DNA of 64,000 nucleotides from the NCBI RefSeq assembly GCF_006516955.1, contig NZ_VHLG01000003.1:434001-498000 (forward strand). Direction: 5' to 3'. This document shows, in pieces, positions 50,361 to 59,297 of the stretch. The notes beneath the pieces are model-generated. The model was not told the origin of the DNA. It saw only the letters and a list, made by a program, of their open reading frames with translations, and searched no databases. The translations under genes and the position numbers were made by a program. The first letter of the stretch is position 1. Each line of letters opens with the position of its first letter. This stretch comes from Martelella alba (GTDB taxonomy: Bacteria; Pseudomonadota; Alphaproteobacteria; Rhizobiales; Rhizobiaceae).

Positions 50361-51254
50361 TCAGAGTGCGTATCGCGAAACCAGCTTTTCCAGCGTTTCG
50401 TAAAACAGGCCATAGCCGCCGCTACGCCAGCCAAGTGCATTGAGCCGCGTTGTCGTCATCAGGCTGACCGTGTCATGGGCAGCGCGCGCGGGCAGGGGAT
50501 GCGGGCAGGCTGTCGCTGCCTTGAGTGGCGCCAGAATGGCATGGGTATCGGTGACGATATCGGTGGCATTGAAGCTCAAGCCGGAGACCTTGTGCGCTGG
50601 TGCCTGCGACAAAAGCAGGGCGGCGCTGGCGAGATCGGCGCCATGAACCTCGCTTGCCGCGCGCGGCGTGATCATCTCACCGGCGAGATAACGGGCAAAG
50701 AGATCATCCCATTTATTGGGGCTGAGATGACCATAGACACCGGTTGCCCTGAGGCTTGCGGTGACGAATTGCGGGGTGGAAAGCGCGGCGAGCGCCTGCT
50801 CCGCCTGATATTTGATCTGGCCATACAGGCTGGTCGGTGCCGGTATGAGACTGTCATTGAGTTCCGTGCCGGGCGCAAAGCCGTCATAGACGGCGCGGCT
50901 TGATAAAAACAGGCAGCGCTGAACACCTGCGGCGCGGGCAGTCTCGAACAGCGCGACACTGCCATCGAGATTGGCGCGGATAAAGCCGGCCGGGTCGTCG
51001 CCCTCACCGCCGCGATAGCGGCCCGGTTCATGCAGAAAAGCGGCATGGATGAAGATATCCACGCCGTCGAAGATACCTGATTGATCGCGGTCTGGATCAA
51101 GGGTGAGCGGGCGATAAGCGGCAGCGGCGGCGAACGTCTCCGGCGGTGGCGGTGTTCTGCCGGCCACGCTGACAAGGTGGCCGCCAGCGCGAAAGGCTTC
51201 CACCATATAACGGCCGACAAGGCCGGTACCGCCGGAGATGAGGATATGCGTCAT
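50361..51254 (-). CDS. sqdC: SqdC-like NAD(P)-dependent reductase/epimerase of the sulfolipid operon
   Basis: 297 residues. Extended SDR with TGGTGLVGRYMVEAFRAG-like loop (ISGGTGLVGRYMV) and the catalytic YGQIKYQAEQAL (YxxxK). In Rhodobacter and Sinorhizobium SqdC is the reductase-like product of the sulfoquinovosyl diacylglycerol locus. It overlaps sqdD by four bases (ATGA). Last gene of sqdB-sqdD-sqdC; its exact reaction is not established. Confidence 0.8.
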   Translation of the reverse strand: MTHILISGGTGLVGRYMVEAFRAGGHLVSVAGRTPPPPETFAAAAAYRPLTLDPDRDQSGIFDGVDIFIHAAFLHEPGRYRGGEGDDPAGFIRANLDGSVALFETARAAGVQRCLFLSSRAVYDGFAPGTELNDSLIPAPTSLYGQIKYQAEQALAALSTPQFVTASLRATGVYGHLSPNKWDDLFARYLAGEMITPRAASEVHGADLASAALLLSQAPAHKVSGLSFNATDIVTDTHAILAPLKAATACPHPLPARAAHDTVSLMTTTRLNALGWRSGGYGLFYETLEKLVSRYAL

Positions 51255-52111
51255 GGCGTCGTCGGATTTTTCAGGCTGGCAATTTCGGGGATATCCTCGC
51301 CGTCGAAATAGGCCCACCACAGATCGATCAGCGGCTTGAGCTGCTCGGCACGGGGATGGTCGTCTTCCCAGGGCTTTTCATACTGATAATGTAGCACGCC
51401 GATCTCGTCCCAGCACCACAGCTCCGGCAGGTTGAACCAGACATATTGCAGCATGTTCATGAAGACCGGCAGGCCGTGCCAGTCAGGAAAGAATTCCTGC
51501 AGGAAGGTCTGGTCGGTGCGCCGCCAGAAGGCATCCGGCGCATCAAGGGCTTCCAGCATGGCGTTGAAGGTTTCAAGATCCGGCCGGGCGACGAAGACGC
51601 CGGAATTCAGCCGGTGGAAATCGGCGATCGTCTCATAGACATTCGGGGCGGCGGAGAATTCCGGGTAGAAGAACAGCTTGTCGATATTCTTCAGCACCAG
51701 CGCATCGGCATCAATGAAGATGCAGGCGTGATATTCAATGAGCTGCCAGAGCCTCAGCTTGCAGAAATTGTCGAGCGGCGTGTGGAAATCCGGTTTGCGA
51801 CCCTTGGTGAAGGGGGCGTTGTCATGGACCTTTTTGCGGGCGTGGCGCTCATTGAAGCCATCGGAAAGCGGCAGGTGATCGACGGCGATCATCCGGCAAC
51901 CGATGATTTCCAGCTGCTCCAGTGCGGCATCCGGCGTGCCGCCGGTATAAAGCACGACGATATCGGCGGGCGTTCCCGAAAGCTGGATCGAGCGGGCAAG
52001 CGCCAGTGCGCCCATGGCATAATCGCTGTTGGTAACCAGCGTGACATAGGCAAAGGCATATCCGGCATCCGCACTGCGGCGGATGCCATTTTCACTATCG
52101 GCTTTGATCAT
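51251..52111 (-). CDS. sqdD: SqdD-like glycosyltransferase (GT8, glycogenin-like)
   Basis: 286 residues of GT-A fold: YVTLVTNSDYAMGALALARS, metal-binding DXD in CIFIDADALVLKNIDKLFF and NSGVFVARPDLETFNAMLEAL. SqdD is proposed to transfer sulfoquinovose to diacylglycerol. It starts four bases after the sqdB stop and is translationally coupled to sqdC. Confidence 0.83.
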   Translation of the reverse strand: MIKADSENGIRRSADAGYAFAYVTLVTNSDYAMGALALARSIQLSGTPADIVVLYTGGTPDAALEQLEIIGCRMIAVDHLPLSDGFNERHARKKVHDNAPFTKGRKPDFHTPLDNFCKLRLWQLIEYHACIFIDADALVLKNIDKLFFYPEFSAAPNVYETIADFHRLNSGVFVARPDLETFNAMLEALDAPDAFWRRTDQTFLQEFFPDWHGLPVFMNMLQYVWFNLPELWCWDEIGVLHYQYEKPWEDDHPRAEQLKPLIDLWWAYFDGEDIPEIASLKNPTTP

Positions 52112-52115
52112 GGTG

Positions 52116-53336
52116 TCAGGAAACAGATTTCAGCGACTTGCCTTCGGGATCGTGATTGATCGTCTTGGCAATGTCCTTGGTCCATGCCGAGATGGCCGGA
52201 ACGCGTTTGCGATCGACGCGATAGGCGAATTTCTTGGCGACATCGACGATTTCGCCCAGAAGCCCTTCCTTCAGCGTGATCGGGTTGAGGCCAAGCCCGA
52301 TGAACTTGTCGTTCTTGACGATCAGGTCGTTTTCTGCGGCCTCCTTGCGTGGGTTTGGCAGCCAGGCGATTTCAACGCCGGTCATCTCCGAGATCATCTT
52401 GGCCAGATCGCGCACGCGGTGGGTTTCTGTCATCTGGTTGAAGATCTCGACGCGGGAATTGCGGGCCGGCGGGTTTTTGAGCGCCAGTTCGATACAGCGG
52501 ACCGAATCCTGAATATGGATGAAGGCGCGAGTCTGGCCGCCGACGCCATGCACCGTCAGCGGATAGCCGATCGCGGCCTGGATCAGGAAGCGGTTCAAAA
52601 CCGTGCCGTAATCGCCATCATAGTCGAAGCGGTTGATCAGCTGCGGATGGCGCTTGGTCTGTTCGGTATGCGTGCCCCAGACAATACCCTGATGCAGATC
52701 AGTAATCCTCAGCCCGTCATTCTTGGCATAGAAAGCAAAGAGCAGCTGATCGAGGCACTTGGTCATGTGGTAGATCGAGCCGGGATTGGAGGGGTAGAGG
52801 ATTTCCTGGCCGACCATATCGCCGTTGGAGGCCTCGAACTGGACGGGCAGATAGCCTTCCGGGATCGCCGCACCAACGGTGGAATAGCCATAGACGCCCA
52901 TGGTGCCGAGATGGATCAGATGCGAATCAAGCCCGAGTTCCACCAGCGCATTCAGAAGGTTATGTGTGGCGTTGACGTTGTTGTTGACCGTGTAATTCTT
53001 GTGGCGGTCGGTTTTCATCGAATAGGGCGCGGCGCGCTGTTCGGCAAAATGGATGATGGCATCCGGGCGCTCTTCGGCGAGCCACTGCTTGAGGATCTCG
53101 TAATCCCCGGCCAGATCAATCAGGTGGAAATGAATGCGGCGGCCGGTTTCGGCATGCCAGATACGGGTACGTTCCTGGATCGAATCCATCGGCGTCAGCG
53201 ACTGAACACCGAGCTCGGTATCGATCCAGCGTCGCGACAGATTGTCGAGAATATGGATCTCATGGCCAGCATCCGACAGATGAAGCGATGTCGGCCAGCC
53301 GATGAAGCCGTCGCCGCCCATAACCGCAATTTTCAT
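52116..53336 (-). CDS. sqdB: UDP-sulfoquinovose synthase
   Basis: 406 residues, usual SqdB length. Extended SDR: MKIAVMGGDGFIGWPTSLHLSDAGH, FAEQRAAPYSMKTDRHKNYTV (substrate and sulfite pocket) and catalytic SIYHMTKCLDQ (YxxxK). It makes UDP-sulfoquinovose from UDP-glucose and sulfite for the plant-type sulfolipid SQDG, made in rhizobia mainly when phosphate is scarce. First gene of sqdB-sqdD-sqdC. Confidence 0.93.
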   Translation of the reverse strand: MKIAVMGGDGFIGWPTSLHLSDAGHEIHILDNLSRRWIDTELGVQSLTPMDSIQERTRIWHAETGRRIHFHLIDLAGDYEILKQWLAEERPDAIIHFAEQRAAPYSMKTDRHKNYTVNNNVNATHNLLNALVELGLDSHLIHLGTMGVYGYSTVGAAIPEGYLPVQFEASNGDMVGQEILYPSNPGSIYHMTKCLDQLLFAFYAKNDGLRITDLHQGIVWGTHTEQTKRHPQLINRFDYDGDYGTVLNRFLIQAAIGYPLTVHGVGGQTRAFIHIQDSVRCIELALKNPPARNSRVEIFNQMTETHRVRDLAKMISEMTGVEIAWLPNPRKEAAENDLIVKNDKFIGLGLNPITLKEGLLGEIVDVAKKFAYRVDRKRVPAISAWTKDIAKTINHDPEGKSLKSVS

Positions 53337-53668
53337 GGATTAACTCCCGTCCGATTCAAACACAGATATGCCTAAGGTCTGCATTAGTATGACACGATTG
53401 CAATGATTTTGTTACGGGCTATCGGAAGAGGACGCGATACACGGCGTGTGCAGTGCACCGCGAGGATGGTGCCGAAGGGGGCTCAGTTTCATTCGGTGAG
53501 GGTCGCCCACGTGCCCGGCAGGCCGCGCCGTCAATGCCAGTTCCGTGAACCGCGTCGAGGGGAGGTTTCGACATGGTCTGAAAGCGGGATGTGGTTCATT
53601 GCCTTGCAATTGCCTATGCTGTCTGGCATCGCCGGTTTCGAGCCAGCGGCGGTGAAGACAGGATGAGA
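53337..53668. other. Divergent region between sqdB and ybgC
   Basis: 332 bases. A GTGCA-G-TGCAC palindrome lies at 53448-53458, like the one upstream of carA. No clear Pho box. Carries the sqd and ybgC promoters. Confidence 0.4.
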
Positions 53669-54148
53669 ATGAGCATGACCGAAGACATCATAGATAATGA
53701 ACTTTCCGCAGCATTCGGCGGACGTCTCGAGAACGGGCTTCATCGCCTTGTGCAGCGGGTTTACTATGAGGATACCGATTTTTCCGGCGTGGTTTATCAC
53801 GCGCGTTACCTGCAATTTCTGGAACGCGGCCGGACGGAGTTTCTGCGTTGTCTCGGCGTTGGTCAGGCAAAACTCAGGGAGATCGATGAAGAGGGACTGG
53901 CCTTTGCCGTGCACCACATGGACATCACCTTCAAATGGCCCGCGCGAATGGACGACATTGTCGAGATCCGAACGACCACGCGAAAGACGACCGGTGCGCG
54001 CATGGTGCTCGATCAGGAGATCCGGGCCAATGGTGTGACGCTCATTCTGGCGACCGTCACCGTTGTGGCTGTCAACGCGAAGGGCAGGGCACGCCGTCTG
54101 CCGGATGACCTCGCCGCGACCATGGCGCGCGGTGCAGGTCTTGATTAA
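53669..54148 (+). CDS. ybgC: Tol-Pal-associated acyl-CoA thioesterase YbgC
   Basis: About 159 residues, hot-dog fold. Motif RVYYEDTDFSGVVYHARYLQFLERGRTEFLR contains the catalytic Asp (EDTDFSGVVYH). It hydrolyses short acyl-CoA or acts in phospholipid metabolism, and in most proteobacteria it precedes tolQ. Start choice is uncertain: 53669 gives five bases after AGGA; 53663 and 53675 are alternatives. Heads the Tol-Pal cluster. Confidence 0.9.
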   Translation: MSMTEDIIDNELSAAFGGRLENGLHRLVQRVYYEDTDFSGVVYHARYLQFLERGRTEFLRCLGVGQAKLREIDEEGLAFAVHHMDITFKWPARMDDIVEIRTTTRKTTGARMVLDQEIRANGVTLILATVTVVAVNAKGRARRLPDDLAATMARGAGLD

Positions 54149-54457
54149 ACCTGAGTATTGTGTGAAGGATTTTTTGCTTCGAGTCCGGGGCGAAAAAGGC
54201 CCTTATTGCTCCAAAATCCGGACATAATCCTGTCTCGGCGGTGCAACAAAGTAATGATCCCTTAACCATAATGTAGTTTTATGGTGAATACGGGATTTGC
54301 CGGCCTTGTGCCTCCCTTTCACCACGATTCCGGTGAAAGAAGGTCTGAGAAACTGGGCAATCCGGTACATGCCGGATTTCCGGCCCGGACTTGCAGGCGA
54401 CCTTAAACTGTACCCACGCCCGGGTGAACGGGCTTCTTATCAAGGACTTGGATTTAA
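54149..54457. other. ybgC-tolQ intergenic region
   Basis: 309 bases carrying the tolQ promoter. It contains the octamer TTAACCAT at 54262-54269, a CtrA half-site, amid an AT-rich stretch. No coding frame. Confidence 0.45.
54262..54269 (+). promoter_or_regulatory. CtrA-type half-site upstream of tolQ
   Basis: TTAACCAT, the octamer reported for CtrA in Caulobacter, about 190 bases before tolQ. Short and possibly chance; a second copy precedes pal. Confidence 0.3.
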
Positions 54458-55177
54458 ATGGAACAGCTTGGGTTGGACGCGACGACGGCGAATATCGGCC
54501 TTTTGGCGCTCTTCTGGCAGGCGGGGCTGATCGTAAAGATCGTGATGCTGGGATTGATCGCAGCGTCGATCTGGACATGGGCGATCGTGATCGAGAAATT
54601 CATCGCCTATAACAAGGAAAAGCGCGCCTATAACCAGTTTGAAGATTCATTCTGGTCAGGAAATTCGCTGGAAAAGCTTTATGGCAGTCTGGCGGAGCGC
54701 AAGACCAGTGGCATGGCGGCGATCTTTGTTTCGGCCATGCGCGAATGGAAGAAATCCTTTGAGCGCGGTGCACGCGCGCCGGTCGGTCTGCAGATGCGTG
54801 TTGAAAAGGCGATGGATGTTGCCATTCAGCGTGAAAGTGAAGCGCTCGAAGCACGGCTTGGCTTTCTCGCCAGCGTCGGTTCGGCCGCGCCTTTCATCGG
54901 CCTGTTCGGCACGGTTGTCGGCATCATGACCTCATTTCAGGCGATTGCCGGTTCTAAATCGACCAATCTTGCCGTCGTTGCACCGGGTATTGCCGAGGCG
55001 CTGCTGGCAACGGCGATCGGCCTTGTCGCCGCTATTCCGGCGGTTATTGCCTATAACAAATTCTCAAGTGATGCCGGCAAGCTGACGGCGCGGATGGAAG
55101 GTTTCGCGGATGAATTTGCCGCGATCCTCTCCCGCCAGATCGATGAGAAACTGCAGCCGCGCCAGGCCGCTGAGTGA
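54458..55177 (+). CDS. tolQ: Tol-Pal system protein TolQ
   Basis: 239 residues, MotA/TolQ/ExbB family. Three membrane helices, near residues 15-45 (LLALFWQAGLIVKIVMLGLI), 130-155 (FLASVGSAAPFIGLFGTVVG) and 165-195 (APGIAEALLATAIGLVAAIPAV). Forms the inner-membrane proton channel with TolR that energises TolA and supports constriction. tolR follows 27 bases later. Confidence 0.95.
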   Translation: MEQLGLDATTANIGLLALFWQAGLIVKIVMLGLIAASIWTWAIVIEKFIAYNKEKRAYNQFEDSFWSGNSLEKLYGSLAERKTSGMAAIFVSAMREWKKSFERGARAPVGLQMRVEKAMDVAIQRESEALEARLGFLASVGSAAPFIGLFGTVVGIMTSFQAIAGSKSTNLAVVAPGIAEALLATAIGLVAAIPAVIAYNKFSSDAGKLTARMEGFADEFAAILSRQIDEKLQPRQAAE

Positions 55178-55204
55178 CGACCAAGCGATAGAAAGGCTTT
55201 AACT

Positions 55205-55657
55205 ATGGCAATGTCCGTAGGAGCGGGTGGAGCAGGCGGCGGTCGCCGCGGCCGCCGTCGCGGTCGCAAGCGGCCGATGAGCGAGATCAATGTGACGCCG
55301 CTCGTCGACGTCATGCTCGTTTTGCTGATCATTTTCATGGTCGCTGCACCGATGATGACGGTGGGTGTGCCGATTGACCTGCCTGAAACCCAGGCTCAGG
55401 CGCTGAATTCGGATACGCAGCCGATCACCGTATCGGTCAATTCCGACGGCAAGGTCTATCTTCAGGAAACCGAAATCCCGATTGATGAAGTGGTGGCCAA
55501 GCTCGAGGCCATTTCCAAGACAGGGTACAATGAGCGTATCTATGTGCGCGGCGACGCCAATGCCGATTATGGTACCGTCATGAAGGTGATGGCGCGGATC
55601 TCGGCTGCCGGTTTCAAGAATATCGGCCTCGTCACGCTGCAGGAAAAGGACAGCTGA
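55205..55657 (+). CDS. tolR: Tol-Pal system protein TolR
   Basis: 150 residues, ExbD/TolR family. A basic Gly/Arg N-terminus (RRGRRRGRKRPM) precedes a single helix with the proton-carrying Asp: INVTPLVDVMLVLLIIFMVA. A periplasmic domain follows. Partner of TolQ. tolA begins eight bases after the stop. Confidence 0.94.
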   Translation: MAMSVGAGGAGGGRRGRRRGRKRPMSEINVTPLVDVMLVLLIIFMVAAPMMTVGVPIDLPETQAQALNSDTQPITVSVNSDGKVYLQETEIPIDEVVAKLEAISKTGYNERIYVRGDANADYGTVMKVMARISAAGFKNIGLVTLQEKDS

Positions 55658-55665
55658 GCGTCGCC

Positions 55666-56820
55666 ATGAAGCGCAGTGTCGCCATTTCGTTTATATTGCA
55701 CTGTCTTGTGATCGGGATGGCCGTGCTCGCGCTCGGCTCTCCCGATGCATTCGAAGTGGCAGACGTCAATGCCCTGCCGGTGGAGCTTATCCCCGTTCAG
55801 GAGATTACCCAGATTCAGCAGGGTGACGACAAGGCTGATCTCGCCGATATCGCCGCACCCGTGCCGACCAAACGGCCGGACCCGGTCGAGGATGCGCAGA
55901 ATGTCGGCGACAATACCGTTGATCTGAGCACGCAGAAAAATGCCCAGGCGGCAACGCATGAGCAGAAGGCTGCCGCCCCGCCTAAGCCTTCCGAGGCACC
56001 GGCGCCCGAGCCGCAGCCGACGCCTGAGCCAGAGCCTGCACCGGCGCCAGCCCCGACGCCGGAGCCCGCACCTGCACCAAAGCCAGCACCTGCACCGGCG
56101 CCGAAACCTGCCCCTGAACCTCAGCCCGAGCCCAAACCGGAACCGGCGCCTCAGGCGGTGGAGACGCCTGATCCTGCACCCGCTCCGGCGGAGCAGACGC
56201 CAGACGATCTGGTTTTCCCTGATCAGGCGCCATTGCCGCAGAAGCGCCCTGATACGCAGGTCGCGGAAGCAAAACCAAAGACCGAGCCGCCGAAAACCGA
56301 GCCCGTGAAAACCCCGGATCAGGCTGAAAAGCCAACGCCGAAGCCGACGGAAAAGCCGAAGGCCGAGAAGAGCGAAACGGCGACCGACAATACCGAGAAT
56401 TTCGACGTCGATCAGATCGCGGCCCTGCTGAACCGTGATGCAGCCCAGGGCGGCGGCGCCAAGCGATCCGAGACGCCGGCAGCGCTTGGTGGCCAGAAGA
56501 CGACAACCGGTGCTCAGTTGACCCAGAGCGAGCTTGATGCGCTGCGCGGCCAGATCCAGCGCAACTGGTCAATCCTGGCCGGTCTTGACGGTGCTGATGG
56601 CGTGCGGATCCGCATCCAGATGAGCCTGGACCAGAATGGTGCGATCATCGGCGAGCCGCAGGTCACGGCGACCGGTGGTTCCGATACGGCCCGTCAGATC
56701 CTTGCCAGCGGTGCCCGGCGTGCGGTGATGAAGGCTTCACCCTTCACCCAACTTCCGCCTGAAAAATATGAAGCTTGGAAAGAAGTCGTTGTGAATTTCG
56801 ACCCAAGTCAGATGCTATGA
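55666..56820 (+). CDS. tolA: Tol-Pal system protein TolA
   Basis: 384 residues. An N-terminal signal-anchor helix (ISFILHCLVIGMAVLALG), a long Pro/Ala/Glu-rich extended segment (about residues 105-250, repeated PAP/PEP units) spanning the periplasm, and a C-terminal TonB-like domain ending FTQLPPEKYEAWKEVVVNF. Links the inner membrane to TolB/Pal. The low-complexity middle diverges fast but the ends identify the gene. Confidence 0.92.
   Translation: MKRSVAISFILHCLVIGMAVLALGSPDAFEVADVNALPVELIPVQEITQIQQGDDKADLADIAAPVPTKRPDPVEDAQNVGDNTVDLSTQKNAQAATHEQKAAAPPKPSEAPAPEPQPTPEPEPAPAPAPTPEPAPAPKPAPAPAPKPAPEPQPEPKPEPAPQAVETPDPAPAPAEQTPDDLVFPDQAPLPQKRPDTQVAEAKPKTEPPKTEPVKTPDQAEKPTPKPTEKPKAEKSETATDNTENFDVDQIAALLNRDAAQGGGAKRSETPAALGGQKTTTGAQLTQSELDALRGQIQRNWSILAGLDGADGVRIRIQMSLDQNGAIIGEPQVTATGGSDTARQILASGARRAVMKASPFTQLPPEKYEAWKEVVVNFDPSQML
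55990..56200 (+). repeat. Proline/alanine/glutamate low-complexity coding repeat in tolA
   Basis: Codons for P, A and E alternate in PAPTPEP-type units; the DNA is imperfectly repetitive. Confidence 0.7.
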
Positions 56821-56903
56821 TTTTCACCGCCGGTGTCAGCGGGGGAGGGACCCGCTGCCCCTGAATGCGATCACCGGTCAAAAGCTGAAAGGCCCGTCCG
56901 ATT

Positions 56904-58211
56904 ATGCTAAAACGCTGCCTACTTCTCATCTCGCTTGCCTATGCCGGGTTGAGCATGATGTTTGTCGCACCCGCCAATGCTTTGGTCGAAATCGATATTT
57001 CTCAAGGCAATGTCGCTCCGCTTCCGATCGCGATCACCGATTTTGCCTCCGATGACGGCATCGGCGCGCAGATCTCCGATGTGGTGAGCGCGGATCTGAA
57101 GCGGTCGGGGCTCTTCGCTCCGATCGACAAGGCGGCCTTTATTCAGAATATGACCGGTCCTGACGAGACGCCCCGTTTCCAGGACTGGCAGTTGATCAAT
57201 GCCTCGGCGCTTGTCGTCGGCCGGATATCGAAGGAACCGGATGGCCGTTTGCGTGCCGAGTTCCGCCTGTGGGATACCTATGCCGGCCAGCAGATTGTCG
57301 GCCAGCAGTTCTTCACCAAGCCGGATAACTGGCGACGTGTGGCGCATATCATCGCGGACCAGATCTACAAGGCGCTGACCGGTGAGGACGGCTATTTCGA
57401 CAGCCGGGTTGTCTTCGTCTCCGAAAGCGGCCCGAAGAATGATCGCAAGCGCCAGCTGGCAATCATGGATCAGGACGGCGCCAATGTGGAGATGCTGACC
57501 AGCGGCGACTATATGGTGCTGACGCCGCGCTTCTCGCCGAACCGGCAGGAGCTCACCTATATGTCCTACGAGAACGACCAGCCGCGCGTCTATCTTCTGC
57601 AGCTGGATTCCGGTCAGCGCGAAGTTGTCGGCAATTTCCCCGGCATGACCTTTGCGCCGCGCTTCTCACCGGATGGCCAGCGGATCATCATGAGCCTGCA
57701 GCAGGATGGCAATGCCAATATCTACACGATGGATCTCAGAACGCGTGCAACGACGCGGCTGACCAGCACGGCGGCAATCGATACCTCACCATCCTACTCA
57801 CCCAATGGCCAGCAGATCGTGTTCGAGAGTGACCGCGGCGGCCGCCAGCAGCTTTATGTCATGAACGCGGATGGTTCGAATCAGCACCGCATTTCCTTTG
57901 GCGACGGCTCCTATTCGACACCTGTCTGGTCACCGCGCGCCGATCTGATCGCCTTCACTAAACAGTCGGGCAACACCTTTTCCATCGGCGTCATGAAGCC
58001 GGATGGCAGCGGCGAGCGTATCCTGACCTCAGGCTTCCACAATGAAGGCCCGACCTGGTCACCAAATGGCCGCGTGCTGATGTTCTTCCGGCAAAATGCC
58101 GGAGAGGGCGGCCCGCATCTCTATACGATCGACCTGAGTGGCTATAATGAGCAGGAAGTTCCAACCCCGCAATTCGCATCGGATCCGGCCTGGTCACCGG
58201 TGCTTGACTGA
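56904..58211 (+). CDS. tolB: Tol-Pal system periplasmic protein TolB
   Basis: 435 residues. Signal peptide ([21 protein letters not shown]), an N-terminal alpha/beta domain ([18 protein letters not shown]), then a six-bladed beta-propeller with repeated [15 protein letters not shown] / [15 protein letters not shown] motifs. Binds Pal and TolA. Starts 83 bases after tolA. Confidence 0.95.
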   Translation: MLKRCLLLISLAYAGLSMMFVAPANALVEIDISQGNVAPLPIAITDFASDDGIGAQISDVVSADLKRSGLFAPIDKAAFIQNMTGPDETPRFQDWQLINASALVVGRISKEPDGRLRAEFRLWDTYAGQQIVGQQFFTKPDNWRRVAHIIADQIYKALTGEDGYFDSRVVFVSESGPKNDRKRQLAIMDQDGANVEMLTSGDYMVLTPRFSPNRQELTYMSYENDQPRVYLLQLDSGQREVVGNFPGMTFAPRFSPDGQRIIMSLQQDGNANIYTMDLRTRATTRLTSTAAIDTSPSYSPNGQQIVFESDRGGRQQLYVMNADGSNQHRISFGDGSYSTPVWSPRADLIAFTKQSGNTFSIGVMKPDGSGERILTSGFHNEGPTWSPNGRVLMFFRQNAGEGGPHLYTIDLSGYNEQEVPTPQFASDPAWSPVLD

Positions 58212-58576
58212 TGCTGATGCCGGGCGCGCTGTCTTGTGGAAAGCCTGCGCGCAGGCGTGACTGGTGTTGAATAGAGGCGGCCTGAACCTGAGAGATGCAT
58301 GCTGTTAACCATCTTTCTTGAGCAGGCGTTAACGCCAGAATGCGATAGAGGGAACGGAAAATTTACTGTCTTTCTTTCGCAGAAACGGACTATGCGTTAA
58401 CCCCGGGCAAATCAGTGCCGGCGGGTTGACGCGGACTGAAACGGTTTTGGAAGGGCGTGCGGAGTTCTTTCCTTCTGATCCGGGAGATGGTGATGATACG
58501 TTCCGGCCTTACCGGCTGGCGGCGGTGTCGATCCGAATTTGGAACGAGGATCCTATTCGTTAAGGAGTGCGGCGAT
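58212..58576. other. tolB-pal intergenic region
   Basis: 365 bases. Three GTTAAC-type sequences occur at 58304-58312, 58333-58340 and about 58397; the first is a CtrA octamer. Likely carries a separate pal promoter. Confidence 0.45.
58305..58312 (+). promoter_or_regulatory. CtrA-type half-site upstream of pal
   Basis: TTAACCAT, about 265 bases before the pal start, identical to the octamer upstream of tolQ. Confidence 0.3.
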
Positions 58577-59113
58577 ATGAGCCGAGCAATCATCGGGGCT
58601 TCCAGCCCGCATATGAAATTCTTCAAGCCGACGGTCATGGCTATCTGTGCTGTCGTCGCACTGGGGCTTGCCGGCTGCGCCTCCAAGGACCAGAACCTGC
58701 CCGGCAATGGCGCAAATGGCGCTTACGGCACGGCCGGGTCGGCGACGCCCGGCTCTTCGCAGGACTTCGATCTGAATGTCGGTGACACGATCTATTTCGA
58801 AACCGATTCGACCTCGATCACGCCCGTTGCCGCAGAAACGCTGAACAAGCAGGCGCAGTGGCTGCAGCGTTACCCGCAATATGGCATTCGCGTCGAAGGT
58901 CATGCCGACGAGCGCGGCACCCGCGAATATAACCTCGCACTTGGTGCGCGCCGTGCAACCGCGACCAAGAACTATCTGATTTCGCGCGGTATTCCGGCCA
59001 ATCGCATCAGCACGATTTCCTACGGCAAGGAACGCCCCGTCGCGACCTGCGACAATATCAGCTGCTGGTCGCAGAACCGCCGTACCGTTACGGATCTTCT
59101 CGGCGGCAACTGA
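58577..59113 (+). CDS. pal: Peptidoglycan-associated lipoprotein Pal
   Basis: 178 residues. Lipoprotein signal with lipobox LAGC (VVALGLAGCASK) and a C-terminal OmpA-like domain (IYFETDSTSITPVAAETLNKQ, then RVEGHADERGTREYNLALGARRA) that binds peptidoglycan. Outer-membrane anchor of Tol-Pal. The ATG at 58577 follows AAGGAG by about ten bases; a second ATG at 58613 would give a standard signal length. Confidence 0.94.
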   Translation: MSRAIIGASSPHMKFFKPTVMAICAVVALGLAGCASKDQNLPGNGANGAYGTAGSATPGSSQDFDLNVGDTIYFETDSTSITPVAAETLNKQAQWLQRYPQYGIRVEGHADERGTREYNLALGARRATATKNYLISRGIPANRISTISYGKERPVATCDNISCWSQNRRTVTDLLGGN

Positions 59114-59134
59114 TCTCGTTGCGTTACAGAAATG

Positions 59135-59164
59135 GCGCCGGCTGTGATGGCCGGCGCTTTTTTG
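59135..59164 (+). terminator. Rho-independent terminator of pal
   Basis: GCGCCGGC / GCCGGCGC stem with a seven-base loop and seven Ts. Confidence 0.85.
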
Positions 59165-59297
59165 TCTTCTGGCGGCCGCAAAACGCACTCAGAGGTTAAA
59201 AATAATTTGAATCGTTCCTATAAAGGCCAGAATGTCTTCCTAGCTATAGGCTAGGGATATTCGGATATATGTTTTATTGATTGGGACGAAGGACGAC

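Noticed and set aside
53337-53420. Pho box before sqdB
   Set aside because: Only one weak half-site (GTGTCAT on the minus strand) with no second half at the required spacing.
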